Source: Nannocystis sp. RBIL2
GTDB lineage: Bacteria; Myxococcota_A; Polyangia; Nannocystales; Nannocystaceae
Assembly (NCBI RefSeq): GCF_026626745.1
Contig: NZ_JAPNJW010000001.1
Span: forward strand, 5,688,001 to 5,752,000
Length of the DNA stretch: 64,000 nt
Direction of reading: 5' to 3'
The notes beneath the pieces were generated by a model. It worked only from the letters and a program-made list of their open reading frames with translations. It made no database searches and was not told the DNA's origin. This document shows, in pieces, positions 1 to 8,787 of the stretch (its first letter is position 1; each line of letters starts with the position of its first letter). Both the position numbers and the translations under genes were made by a program.

Positions 1-2196
1 CAGCCGGGTGAAGCGCGGGCGGGCCTCGACGAGCGCGGCGACTGCGGCCTCGCTGAGGCCCTCGCCGCCGTGGCGGGCGCGCAGGAACATGTAGGCGAGC
101 GTCGTCATCGGATAGATCGCCAGCCCCAGGGTGTGCGCCACCAGCCACATGCGCTGGAGCGCCTGGCCGCCGCGGAAGAAGTCATCGGCGCTGACGCGCG
201 GCATGGTCAAGAGGCCGACTGCCGAGGCCGAGGCGATCGCCTTGGCGGCCGACTTGCGCAGGCCCTTGCCGCCGCCGAGGGCGCGCAGCAGGGCCAGGGC
301 GTCGCGTCGGCGGCACATCGACAGACCGGCGAGGTCGGCCGCGCTGAGCTCGAGCGACTCGATGTAGATGCCGTCGCGGGTCGCCTCGGCCTCCTCGGGG
401 GTCCAGCGGACCTCGCGGAACATCTCGCGGTTGAGCCGATCGTCGATGATGCGCTGCTGGTCGCCGATGCCGACCAGATCGGCGATCTCGGCCAGCTCGG
501 CGTCGCCGCTGACGAACAGCAGCTGCGCGCCGGCGACCGAGCCGACGGCCGTGACCAGCGCGGCGTGGTGGGCCGGGTCGAACGGCGCGCGGGCCGAGTT
601 CTTGCGGTTGGTGTGGCGCATACCGAGCGCGCCGGCGAGCTCGTCGCGCCAGTGCGGCGCGGCGTCGGGGCCGGGACCGGGGAGGCGTTCGAACACCGCC
701 GCGAGGTCGGGCTCGTCGGCGCTGGGGAACGCGACCTGCGACAGCTCGAGCCCGCGGGCGTGCGCGGCCAGGCGCAAGCTCTCCGCCGCAGCACCGAGAG
801 CTGCGACGCCGCCGAGGGTGCGGAAGTCGGCGAGGGTCTCGGAGCGGGCGCGCTCGTGGAACAGGAACAGCCGACCGCCGCGCAGCAGCCAGCGCCACGG
901 CTGGGTGTTGCCGCCGGAGGGAGCCCGCGCCGCGATCTCGACCAGCTCGCGCGCCAGCTCGGGCGGCCACGCGTGCGCGGCCGGGCGCCCGTGCGACCAG
1001 CGATCGGCGGCGCGCTCCATGCCCTCGGCGGTCCACTCGGGCACGTGCGGGAGGTCGAGCCGACCGTCGCCGCCGCCCGGATCGTTGGGCACGATGTTCT
1101 CGATGTCGGCGATGAAGCGGCCCGAGTAGTTCATCTGCCCGAGGTTCATGCGCCGGACGATGTCGGCGGCCGCACCGCCGCCGTAGACGACGCACGAGCC
1201 GAGCTGCGGCCAGGTCTTGATGGTCGACTCGATCTCGATCATCGACGTGACCATGCGGCTCGACATGGTACCCTCGCCGATGATCTTGAGCACGTAGGGG
1301 ATCTTCTCCTCGGTCGAGAGGTTGGCGATCCGCTCGGGCTCGATGTTGCCGACGAGGCCGTGGAAGATCGGACGCGTCGGCTCGAGGTCGAAGCGCTCGA
1401 CGTCGATGAGCGAGCGGTCGCTGGTCTCCATCAACACCGGGATCTTGTGCAGCCTGGCGGTGAACCGCAGCTTGAGCTTGATGTCGATGCTGTCGCACTC
1501 GTCGATCAGCACGTCGAGCTTGCCGCCGCGCAGGAGGAACGCGGTGAGGTTGTCGTCGTGGACGCCGACCGGGTAGAGCACGACCTTGAGGAAGGGGTCG
1601 ATCTCGGCGATGTCGCGGGCGGTGATCAGGACCTTGGAGACGCCGAGGTTGTGGACGGAGCTGCGGATCCGGTTGAGGTTGGACAGGTCGAGGCGGTCGA
1701 AGTCGGCCAGGCGGATCTCACCAACGCTGCGCTCGAGCGCCATCGTCGTCGCCACCGTTTGACCGACCGACAGGCCGATCACGCCGACCCGCTTCTTCGC
1801 CAGCCGGGCCTGCTCCTCGGGCGTCAGCTTGTACTTGTTGCGATTGGTCCGCAGCTCGACGAACTCGGCCTCGTCGAGCAAGTGCACCAGACGCGCGGCC
1901 CACGGGTAGTAGACCCACACGCCGTACTCGTCCGGCGGCGTCTCGCCGAGGTACACCTGCACCCGCTCGCGCGCCGCGAGGTCGCTGATCCTCTCGCTCG
2001 GGTTGCGAGTGCGGATCAGGTCGATCAGCTGCTCCTCGATCGCGTCGTAGACCTGGAGGCCAGGCACCTCGTCGAGCAGCTTCGACAGCGCACGTCGGTC
2101 CTCGGCGACAGCCAGGCGAAAGAGCTGAGGTCGCCACGCCTCGGACTCGTAACGCGCCTCCAGCAGCCTCTTGCCCAGTCGGTCCCCTGTTTCCAC
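1..2196 (-). CDS. ThiF/E1-like plus nitroreductase fusion, Rv1355c-type (copy A, 3' end cut)
   Basis: At least 732 codons run off the left edge; alignment with copy B suggests only about 25-30 residues are missing. The first third is an E1/ThiF-like Rossmann domain with GLSVG near residue 139, the strand ADFDRLDLSNLNRI and the segment IDECDSIDIKLKLR. From about residue 390 there is an FMN nitroreductase-like domain (APSGGNTQPWRW, then a late LLTMPRVSADDFFRGGQALQ segment). Members of this family are annotated as Rv1355c-like; their substrate is not known. The GTG start at 2196 is chosen because no in-frame ATG lies near the conserved N-terminus and GGGAGAG sits just upstream. The classical E1 GxGGxG motif is altered to GLSVG, and no ThiF-type catalytic Cys is obvious, so adenylation is unproven. 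It is a paralogue of the gene at 4109-6382. Confidence 0.8.
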   Translation of the reverse strand, partial: METGDRLGKRLLEARYESEAWRPQLFRLAVAEDRRALSKLLDEVPGLQVYDAIEEQLIDLIRTRNPSERISDLAARERVQVYLGETPPDEYGVWVYYPWAARLVHLLDEAEFVELRTNRNKYKLTPEEQARLAKKRVGVIGLSVGQTVATTMALERSVGEIRLADFDRLDLSNLNRIRSSVHNLGVSKVLITARDIAEIDPFLKVVLYPVGVHDDNLTAFLLRGGKLDVLIDECDSIDIKLKLRFTARLHKIPVLMETSDRSLIDVERFDLEPTRPIFHGLVGNIEPERIANLSTEEKIPYVLKIIGEGTMSSRMVTSMIEIESTIKTWPQLGSCVVYGGGAAADIVRRMNLGQMNYSGRFIADIENIVPNDPGGGDGRLDLPHVPEWTAEGMERAADRWSHGRPAAHAWPPELARELVEIAARAPSGGNTQPWRWLLRGGRLFLFHERARSETLADFRTLGGVAALGAAAESLRLAAHARGLELSQVAFPSADEPDLAAVFERLPGPGPDAAPHWRDELAGALGMRHTNRKNSARAPFDPAHHAALVTAVGSVAGAQLLFVSGDAELAEIADLVGIGDQQRIIDDRLNREMFREVRWTPEEAEATRDGIYIESLELSAADLAGLSMCRRRDALALLRALGGGKGLRKSAAKAIASASAVGLLTMPRVSADDFFRGGQALQRMWLVAHTLGLAIYPMTTLAYMFLRARHGGEGLSEAAVAALVEARPRFTRL

Positions 2197-2597
2197 GTGC
2201 TCTCCCGCCGCTGCCCGTCGCGCCTGCGCGGCCCGTTCTCCCCGCCATGATAGGCTGGGCTCGTCGCGTCGATCCACCGCAGCCGGCGCGCTCGATCGCG
2301 CTCGTCCGGCGCCGCGGGCGCGGAACCTGGAGCCGCAGCCGGCTTGCGGGCGGTAACGCTCCGCACGGCCGATCCGCCGGGTCCTCGTGACATGCTCTTT
2401 GCGGCATGTCGCAAAGGACATGTTTCAAAAAACAGCTCCGCAGACGCAGCGAGCGCGACAATGCGCAAATCCCGCAGCCCCTCCGAGGAGCAAAATCGCG
2501 CGCCCGCGGCGGCCCGGTCCCCACACTCTTGGTCTATACTCTCGCAGGCTCAGCGGGGTCCGCACCGCCGTCGCCACGCCCAGAAGAAGCGCGCCCC
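2197..2597. other. intergenic region with a palindrome cluster and a -10-like site
   Basis: This 400-base divergent interval carries no convincing gene. It contains the composite palindrome at 2389-2425 and a TATACT hexamer at 2534-2539, about 60 nt before the STAS-like gene, which is a plausible -10 element. No -35 box is evident. Confidence 0.5.
2389..2425. repeat. TGTCC/GGACA palindrome family, composite copy
   Basis: The units GACATG (2389), CATGTC (2405) and GGACATGT (2417) follow one another with short spacers and can pair in alternative ways. It lies about 170 nt upstream of the STAS-like gene. Confidence 0.6.
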
Positions 2598-3026
2598 ATG
2601 TCCGCCCCCACGATGGCCTACTCGCTCTACCACTCGGTGCTGGTGGCCGTGCACACGAAGGACAACCCCACCGAAGAGGAGTGGAGCGGCTACGTCGACT
2701 TCGGGCGCAAGCAGATGGGCAAATACACCAGTTCGCTCGTGATCTCGGAGGGCGGGGGGCCCAACGCGACCCAGCGCGGGGCGATGAACGACCTGCTCGA
2801 GGCCAACGGCTTCAAGGGCAAGGTCTCGGTCGTGACGCTCAATCGCCTCGTCCGCGGCATCGTCACCGCCCTCAGCTGGTTCAATCCCAACGTCAAGGCG
2901 TTCACGACCGTCCAGATCCCCGCGGCCATCGAGTACCTCGAGATCCCGAAGGACCACCACGAGCGCCTGATGGCCGAGATCAAGCGGCTGCGCGACAAGG
3001 TCGGCATCTCGAGCGCGATGACCTAG
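2598..3026 (+). CDS. STAS-like domain protein, 142 aa, function unknown
   Basis: This is a small soluble protein with no signal peptide or membrane segment. The patterns GGGPNATQR (about residues 51-59) and VRGIVTALSWFNP (about 83-95) resemble SpoIIAA/STAS-like single-domain proteins common in Myxococcota; the assignment rests on fold-type resemblance, not a catalytic motif. An upstream in-frame ATG at 2406 exists, but its extension begins inside the palindrome and has low-complexity Arg-rich composition, so the ATG at 2598 is preferred. It is divergent from ThiF copy A and convergent with the FeeM-like gene. The role is unknown; such proteins are often regulators. Confidence 0.7.
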   Translation: MSAPTMAYSLYHSVLVAVHTKDNPTEEEWSGYVDFGRKQMGKYTSSLVISEGGGPNATQRGAMNDLLEANGFKGKVSVVTLNRLVRGIVTALSWFNPNVKAFTTVQIPAAIEYLEIPKDHHERLMAEIKRLRDKVGISSAMT

Positions 3027-3150
3027 CGGCCCCGCGAGTCCCCGACAGACGAGCCCGCAGCCGTCCTGCGCGTCGTCGATCGCGACGCAGCGCGAACGCG
3101 ACGTCCGGGCGTCGCGACGATGATCCGCGTCACGCGACGCGCTGCCCGCG

Positions 3151-3882
3151 TCACGCCGGGTGCTCGGCCTGCGCGATGCCGGCGATGTGCTCGGACGACG
3201 AGGAGACCGGGACGTGCTCGCTGGGCTGCACGGGCACGTGCTCCTCGGTCTCGGGCGACCAGAAGATCGGGCAGTGCATGCGCAGCGCCTGGCGGAGGCC
3301 CAAGATCCGCCACTTGTGCTCGGGCTCGGCGGTGGCGAGGCGCACAGGGTCGAGCAGGATGACCTTCGAGAAGTAGCGGGCGTCGGGGTACGAATGCACG
3401 CCGAGGCGCGGCTCCGCGGTGAATCCGATCGGGGCCCAGTGGTTCACCACATAGTGGTGCGACAGGGCGATCAGCAGGTTGGTCTCACACAGCGGCGCAG
3501 CGGCCACGGCCGTGCGCACCAGCGCATTGCTCAGCTTGGTGCCGCGATACCGCGAATAGGCCCACAGGCCACACACCTCGGCGACACCGTGCTGTCGCCG
3601 GCTCTCCAACAATCGTGCGAGCTGTGACAGTTGCGAGAGCGTGTGCTCGACCGGCAACTTGGTGCCTGGAAAGCTGAGGTGCAGCCGCAGGCCCCCGACC
3701 ATCGCGCCCGTCTCGTCGCGGGCCACGAAATACACCACACGGCCGCTCATCAGGTCTTCTTGCGCGACCTCGCTGACCGCCGCTTCCGCCGAGAACTCCT
3801 CATAGCAGGCCCGCTGGGCCTGCGAGAACTCGTCCACCACGGACGGCTCAAGATGCGGGTTCACGAGGGAGAGCGAGAGCAT
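3151..3882 (-). CDS. FeeM-like N-acyl amino acid synthase / GNAT-type acyltransferase
   Basis: This 243-aa protein resembles the FeeM/autoinducer-synthase branch of the GNAT fold. It has an N-terminal region with NPHLEPSVVDEFSQAQRACY, a central acceptor strand (VVYFVARDETGAMVGGLRLH) and a core segment EVCGLWAYSRYRGTKLSNALV, where arginine and glycine residues would bind the acyl carrier or CoA. FeeM proteins join long-chain acyl groups from ACP to amino acids. The C-terminus is a low-complexity tail with three EHV/EHI units (about residues 211-230) that look like a decayed copy of the dispersed palindrome read in frame. It sits 226 bp downstream of ThiF copy B on the same strand. Its GC content looks lower than that of neighbours. 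The ATG at 3882 is preferred over an upstream extension. Confidence 0.65.
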   Translation of the reverse strand: MLSLSLVNPHLEPSVVDEFSQAQRACYEEFSAEAAVSEVAQEDLMSGRVVYFVARDETGAMVGGLRLHLSFPGTKLPVEHTLSQLSQLARLLESRRQHGVAEVCGLWAYSRYRGTKLSNALVRTAVAAAPLCETNLLIALSHHYVVNHWAPIGFTAEPRLGVHSYPDARYFSKVILLDPVRLATAEPEHKWRILGLRQALRMHCPIFWSPETEEHVPVQPSEHVPVSSSSEHIAGIAQAEHPA

Positions 3883-4108
3883 GTGTGGAACCACCGTCCA
3901 TGTGTGGAAAGGGCGCGGCAACCCTCACTGGCACGCAAAACCCTGTTTGCCTCCCGCCACCGCATGTTCGGTCGAGAGTACGGGAATCACCTGGCAGTGT
4001 CAAGACGCGCTGCTTTCTTGCACATGCAGCAAATGTGTGCTGCGATACACAAATTGCAACGAGTTTGCGGTCTTTGGGCCCCTTCGCGTCGCGATCGGTC
4101 GGAGAGCA

Positions 4109-6382
4109 TCACGGCGATTTCTTCTCCGGAAGCAGCGCAGAGAACACGGCATCGACCGGTCTGCGTAAGGTCCGCAACGGCGCGGGGTCTGCGTAGGAGA
4201 GGCGAAACAGCAGGATTTCGACATCGGCGAGCGCGACGGTGAAGGCGCGAGTGAAGCGCTCGCGCATCTCGAGGAAGCGCTGAATCTCGCGTTTGTCGAA
4301 GCCGGCCCCGTGGAAGCGTTCCACCCGGGCGAACATATCAATCAGCGTGTTCATCGGATGGATGGCGACGCCGAGGGCGCTGGCGGTGAGCCACAGCTGT
4401 TGCATCGCCTGCCCCCCGCGCACCAGCGCGGTGGGCGATTGGCCCGGAATGGTGAGCAGGCCGACCGCTGCGGATGAGGCTAGGGCCTGAACCGAGGACA
4501 TCATCAGCAAGCGCCCACCATTGGTGTCTCGTAGCACCTTGGCGACATCGGTGGAGCGGAGCAGCTGAAACGCCGCGAAGTCCATCGGTGTCACTGCCAG
4601 TGCCTCGACGCGAATGCCATCCTGGGTGTCGTGGGCCTCGGCCTCCGACCAGCGGATCTGGCGCATCGTGGGACCGTGCAGCGTCGGGGTGAGCAGTCGC
4701 AGCCGTTCGGCCTCACCGATCAGTTGCCCGAGCTCGCCGAGCAGCGCGCGGTCCGTACATAGTTGCAGCTTGGCCCCGCTGTCGCGGGCGGCTGCCGACA
4801 ACGCTTGCACATGGACCGGCGACAGGTGCGCACGGGTCCCGAGGCCACGGTTGGTGTTTCGCCGCGGGATCTCCTCGAATAGGGGGTCGTCGGCCGGTCC
4901 GCCGGCGCGCAGTCCGAATCGCACCTCCGCGACCAGGGACGGGTCTTGTTTGGGCGGGAACAGCTGAATGTTGGCTTCGCGACCTTTGACCCCCGCCGCG
5001 ATCTGCAAATTGGCCAGCGCCCCGCCGATGGCCACCAGCGCCCAGTGGCGGCCGATCTCATCGCGTCCGCCGCCGCCGCGCTCGGTGTCGTGGAGGACGC
5101 GCAGGACGCCGTCGCCGTACTCGAATCGCCACGGCTGGTCGTTGCCGTGCGACGGCGCCATGATCGCGTACTGCACCAATTCACGGACCTCCGCGATGTC
5201 GCGGAGCCGCCGCGGGTGGCTCAAGTCGGGCAGCGGCGGCGAGGTGACCTCGGCGAGCTGGCCGCTGACGTCGATGTAGACGCGACCCGATGCGAGCGGC
5301 ATGCCGAGCGCGAGGCGGCGGACCGCGGTGGTCGTGGTCGCGCCGCCGAGGGTCACGTCGGAGCCGAGCTGCGAGAAGCCCTTGAGCGTGAGGTTGAGCT
5401 CGAGCAGCGAGGCGGCCAGGCGCGGCGAGATGGTGTGCAGGCCGGCGATCTGCAGAATGAGACCGAGGCGCGCCGGCGGCGGCAGCGTGTTGACCTGGTC
5501 GGAGGTCACGTTGCCGACGAGGCCGTGGAGGATCGGCCGGTCGGGCTCGAGGTCGAAGCGTTCGATGTCGAGCATGCCGCGGTCGCTGGTCTCCATCAGC
5601 ACCGGCAGCCGACGGGCGCGCGCCTCCTCGCGGAGCTTGAGCTTGATCTGGATGCTGTCGCACTCGTCGATGACGATGTCGGCGCGGTCGCCCGGGCCGG
5701 TGCCGTCGATGAACTCGCCGATGTTGTCGGTCGTGACGCCGTCGGTGAAGAGGACCAGGTTGGCGTAAGGGCTCTGCTCGTAGATCTGGCGCGCCGCGAT
5801 GATCGCCTTGTTGAGCCCGAGGTGATGCACCGCGCAGCGGATGCGGTTCATGTTCGACAGGTCGAGGGTGTCGAAGTCGGCGAGGCGGAGCTCGCCGAAC
5901 ACGCCCTCGAGCGCGAGCGTGACCGCGACCGCGTTGCCGACGCTGAGGCCGGCGAGGGCGATCTTGATCTTGCGCAGCCGAGCTTGCTCTTCGCTGGTGA
6001 TCTTGTTGCGGTTGCGATCGGAGCGCAGCTCGGTGAACGAGTCGGGCGGCAGCAGGTGGACCATGCGCCGCGACCACGGATAGAAGGCCCAGCGCCCGTA
6101 GTTCTGCGGCGTCTGGCCGTCGAGCAGGCGCACGATCTCTTGCGCCACCTCGTCGTCGGTGTAGTTCTTGCTCGGCGTCCGCGAGCGCACGAGGTCCTTG
6201 AGCTGGGCCTCGAGCATGTCGTGGATGTACACGACCTCGCCGTCGTTCATCAGCTCGTCCATCGCCTCGGCCTCGGCGGGCACGGAGCGATCGAAGATCA
6301 ACGGGAACCACGACTCGCGCTCGGCGGACGCGAGCACCTCACGCCACGGAGCCAGAGTCTTCGGCAAACGGCGCGCAGGCAT
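4109..6382 (-). CDS. ThiF/E1-like plus nitroreductase fusion, Rv1355c-type (copy B)
   Basis: This is the complete 757-aa paralogue of copy A. The E1-like part has GLSVG at about residues 145-149, LADFDTLDLSNMNRI at about 167-181 and VIDECDSIQIKLKLREEA; the nitroreductase part starts near residue 395 (APSHGNDQPWRF) and ends with LLTIPGQSPTALVRGGQAMQ. The start is well supported: GAGGAG lies six bases before the ATG at 6382. No membrane segments are visible. It reads toward the FeeM-like gene and is preceded by a KDPG-type aldolase. The union of an E1-like and an FMN reductase domain suggests activation followed by redox chemistry on a carboxylate or peptide, but this is inference only. The 3' part has more A/T-ending codons than the 5' part. 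Confidence 0.85.
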   Translation of the reverse strand: MPARRLPKTLAPWREVLASAERESWFPLIFDRSVPAEAEAMDELMNDGEVVYIHDMLEAQLKDLVRSRTPSKNYTDDEVAQEIVRLLDGQTPQNYGRWAFYPWSRRMVHLLPPDSFTELRSDRNRNKITSEEQARLRKIKIALAGLSVGNAVAVTLALEGVFGELRLADFDTLDLSNMNRIRCAVHHLGLNKAIIAARQIYEQSPYANLVLFTDGVTTDNIGEFIDGTGPGDRADIVIDECDSIQIKLKLREEARARRLPVLMETSDRGMLDIERFDLEPDRPILHGLVGNVTSDQVNTLPPPARLGLILQIAGLHTISPRLAASLLELNLTLKGFSQLGSDVTLGGATTTTAVRRLALGMPLASGRVYIDVSGQLAEVTSPPLPDLSHPRRLRDIAEVRELVQYAIMAPSHGNDQPWRFEYGDGVLRVLHDTERGGGGRDEIGRHWALVAIGGALANLQIAAGVKGREANIQLFPPKQDPSLVAEVRFGLRAGGPADDPLFEEIPRRNTNRGLGTRAHLSPVHVQALSAAARDSGAKLQLCTDRALLGELGQLIGEAERLRLLTPTLHGPTMRQIRWSEAEAHDTQDGIRVEALAVTPMDFAAFQLLRSTDVAKVLRDTNGGRLLMMSSVQALASSAAVGLLTIPGQSPTALVRGGQAMQQLWLTASALGVAIHPMNTLIDMFARVERFHGAGFDKREIQRFLEMRERFTRAFTVALADVEILLFRLSYADPAPLRTLRRPVDAVFSALLPEKKSP

Positions 6383-6511
6383 CGACGGCTCCTCAGACAA
6401 CGCGGCGCGTAGGCTCGGCTCGCAACGCTTCGACGATAGCGCAAGGCGCGCGAAGTCGACAAGGGCGGCGCATTGCCTTCAATTCCCGACGTGTCGGAGC
6501 GAGCTCGCGGT

Positions 6512-7153
6512 TCATGCGGCGGCGCTCCGAACGGCCGTCAGCAGGGTCGTCGCGCGCGCCCCGATCGCTGCGAGATCTCCGGACTGCACGAGTTCCGGGG
6601 GGAACAGCGGCGTCGTGAAGCCCACGCTGACAGCGCCGGCTCGCAGCACCGCGGCGGTGTTCGCGGCGTCGACCCCATTGGTCGGTAGGATGTGCAAAAA
6701 CGGCATGGGCCCGAGCGCCGCGCGGACGAACGCGGCCACGTCGCCGGGCGACGGGAACAGCTTCTGCGCCGCTGCGCCGGCCGAGTGGGCCCGCCACAGC
6801 TCGGTCGGGGTGAAGCAGCCGGGCACCGCCGCGGCTCCGAGCGCGCGCGCGCAGGCGACGACGCGCTCGTCGAGCACCGGCGAGACCAGGAAGCGCGCGC
6901 CGGCGCGGACCGCCGCGCCGGCGGTCTCGGCGTCCATCACGGTGCCGGCGCCGACGGTGAGGCGGCCGTCGCGGGCGAACTCCGCGATGAGACCCAGAGC
7001 GTCGGGCGTGGTCACGGTGAATTCGAGCACGCGGAAGCCGGCCTCGACGGCGGCCCACATCGCCGCGGCCGCGTGGTCGCGGCTGGTCGCGCGCATGATG
7101 GCGACCGCGCGGTGCTCGGCGAGCGCCGCGGTGAAGGCTGTCTCCGAGGACAT
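6512..7153 (-). CDS. eda: 2-dehydro-3-deoxy-phosphogluconate aldolase-type (KDPG/KHG) class I aldolase
   Basis: A 213-aa TIM-barrel aldolase of the Eda family, which cleaves KDPG to pyruvate and glyceraldehyde-3-phosphate. Family signatures are AIMR near the N-terminus, the LEFTVTTP strand with the catalytic Glu, GAGTV, and the Schiff-base lysine in QKLFPSPGD. The usual phosphate-binding PTGG is PTNG here, so the natural substrate may differ. No edd, zwf or sugar kinase gene is adjacent, so a full Entner-Doudoroff operon is not seen. The start is placed at the ATG at 7153, supported by TACGAT nine bases upstream. It lies 129 bp upstream of ThiF copy B on the same strand. Confidence 0.82.
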   Translation of the reverse strand: MSSETAFTAALAEHRAVAIMRATSRDHAAAAMWAAVEAGFRVLEFTVTTPDALGLIAEFARDGRLTVGAGTVMDAETAGAAVRAGARFLVSPVLDERVVACARALGAAAVPGCFTPTELWRAHSAGAAAQKLFPSPGDVAAFVRAALGPMPFLHILPTNGVDAANTAAVLRAGAVSVGFTTPLFPPELVQSGDLAAIGARATTLLTAVRSAAA

Positions 7154-7162
7154 GCTGGTGCC

Positions 7163-7168
7163 ATCGTA
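7163..7168 (-). promoter_or_regulatory. -10-like hexamer TACGAT before the aldolase
   Basis: TACGAT ends nine bases before the ATG at 7153. No -35 is recognised. Confidence 0.35.
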
Positions 7169-7710
7169 GGCCAACGGCCACTCGCGCCGCAAGTTCGCCG
7201 CCGGGCCGCGGCCGGGGCCGACCCGAGGTGAAGCGCACCCGGCCTCGGCGGAGGCGACCGCGCAGCCTCGCGGTCAGCGGCGGTCACGCAGGTGCGATGC
7301 TCTGCGCAACTCGGCGACGACTATCGCACTGCGTTTCGGAGGGGGCTGCGACGAGGCGCTCCGGCGGCCGAGCGCCCGGCCGTGGCCGACTCGCACGCGA
7401 GGCGACGCCGCGCGAGCAGTTGCGCAGTGCTCCGCTGTGCGACGCGATCTCGGTCGCCCACCGCGGTGCCAAGGACTGCGGGTCGCCGCACATGTCCTTT
7501 TGTTCATATTCGAACGACACCTCGCCGAAGGCTCGTCGCCTTCGGCAGAGCCAGTCGAGTCGGCCTCCACAGCCGCTCACCGCAGTGTTCTGCACGGCGG
7601 CGAGGTCATCGATCCTCGACGACGACGTCGGCACCAACTCGCGGGTGATCCCGTCCGACTTCCTCACGACTGTCCCGATTACGACCGTCGCCGTCCGCGA
7701 GCTCGGATTA

Positions 7711-7740
7711 CCTGTCTCTGAGGACATGCCGAGCGGGACT
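7711..7740. repeat. palindrome family copy (degenerate)
   Basis: CCTGTCTCTGAGGACATG followed by a GGGAC half-site. Confidence 0.5.
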
Positions 7741-7828
7741 CAAGCGCCTCCCTCTCCGCGACGACGCCCCCTGAGTTCGAGCCCATGACGGCGCCGCATC
7801 GCCGACTCGCCGAGCAGCGAGCATCACC

Positions 7829-7842
7829 TGTCCCAACGGACA
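7829..7842. repeat. palindrome family copy (canonical core)
   Basis: TGTCC-CAAC-GGACA, perfect 5-bp arms, 43 bp past the 3' end of the acyltransferase gene. Confidence 0.7.
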
Positions 7843-7885
7843 GCTCTGGTTCGGCCCCGCTCGGACCCGGCCGTCCCGCGCGCGG

Positions 7886-8728
7886 TCAGCCGAAGATCGG
7901 CAGCAGGCGCTCTTCGTACAGCGAGTCGAGCATCGTCTGCATCGTCTGCTCGACCCTGTCGTAGATCGTGGGGGCGCGCTCGGCCGCCTCGACCTCGCAG
8001 CAGGGTTGGTCGTGGAGCGCGAGCGGCTGCCCGACCTGGAACGTGATCTTCGACGGCAGCGGCAGGTAGGGCAGCGCGCAGGTCGGGCCGAGCAGCAGGC
8101 CCCAGGGGGCGGCCAGGATGATCGGCAGGGAGCTGATCCGGGCCCACTTGTGGGTCTGCATCAGGCGCGCCAGTCGGTGCCCGCGGGTGAGCACGATCAT
8201 CGTCTCGTGGCTGCCGGCGCTGACGACCGGCACGATCGGCACGCCTGCCCGAAGGGCCAGGCGAGCGAAGCCCTGGCGCTGGGCCAGGACGATCCGGCGG
8301 CGGTCGCGGAACGGGCGCATCGACTCGACGTCGCCGCCGGGGAACACCAGCACCTTGTGACCCTGCTCGAGCAGCGAGCGGGCCTGGCCCTTGCGGGCGC
8401 GGATGATGCCGACCGACTCGAGCAGCTTCGCCACTCGCTTGATGCGGAACAGGATGTCGTGGGCGAGGATGAAGATCGGCTGGTCGTAGCCGCGCTGGCG
8501 GTAGTACTCGACCAGGAACAGGCCATCGACCGGATTGAGGCCGCCGTTGTGGTTGGCGACGATGAGGGCCGGGCCCTCGGGGACGTTCTCGACCCCGCGC
8601 ACCTCGCAGCGGTGGTAGCGGGACAGCACGTCGAAGCCCGCCACCGCCGACCGCAGTGTCGAGCGGCACACCCCTGGGACATCGCCGGAGGGAGCGGCTG
8701 AATCCACAGCAGGGGCCGCGCGCAGCAA
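7886..8728 (-). CDS. PlsC/DGAT-like lysophospholipid acyltransferase
   Basis: About 280 aa. The acyltransferase motif block I is NHNGGLNPVD (about residues 74-83), followed by the substrate-binding FPGGDVESM (about 148-156) and VPIVPV (about 183-188). These fit the 1-acylglycerol-3-phosphate acyltransferase superfamily, in particular the diacylglycerol-acyltransferase-like branch, which acylates glycerolipids or other alcohols at the membrane. The start is uncertain: 8728 is a TTG, and GTG codons at 8707 and 8671 are alternatives. It is 59 bp downstream of the alpha/beta hydrolase on the same strand, suggesting a lipid-remodelling pair. No clear signal peptide. Confidence 0.8.
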   Translation of the reverse strand: MLRAAPAVDSAAPSGDVPGVCRSTLRSAVAGFDVLSRYHRCEVRGVENVPEGPALIVANHNGGLNPVDGLFLVEYYRQRGYDQPIFILAHDILFRIKRVAKLLESVGIIRARKGQARSLLEQGHKVLVFPGGDVESMRPFRDRRRIVLAQRQGFARLALRAGVPIVPVVSAGSHETMIVLTRGHRLARLMQTHKWARISSLPIILAAPWGLLLGPTCALPYLPLPSKITFQVGQPLALHDQPCCEVEAAERAPTIYDRVEQTMQTMLDSLYEERLLPIFG

Positions 8729-8787
8729 CGGGGGGGGCGTTCCCTCAGCAGCCTGCGGCGCGAAGCCCTCGAGGGGGTATGGTCTTG

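Larger units (their letters stand above)
7154..7885. other. 732-bp intergenic region with two palindrome copies
   Basis: GC content falls in the middle of this interval and no reading frame looks like a gene. It holds a palindrome copy at 7711-7740 and a clean 14-bp copy at 7829-7842. A CATGTCC half-site is present at 7491-7497. It could carry a small RNA or a decayed gene; I see no positive sign of either. Confidence 0.4.

Noticed and set aside
70..2250. A 726-codon plus-strand frame
   Set aside because: It is the mirror of ThiF copy A; the composition is Arg/Asp/Leu/Val-rich with no domain.
2406..2597. N-terminal extension of the STAS-like gene
   Set aside because: The extension begins within the palindrome and is Arg/Ser-rich; conserved sequence starts at 2598.
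7284..7727. A 147-codon minus-strand frame in the 7.2-7.9 kb gap
   Set aside because: Its ATG lies in a palindrome copy, the codon pattern weakens after the first third and no homologue is recognised.
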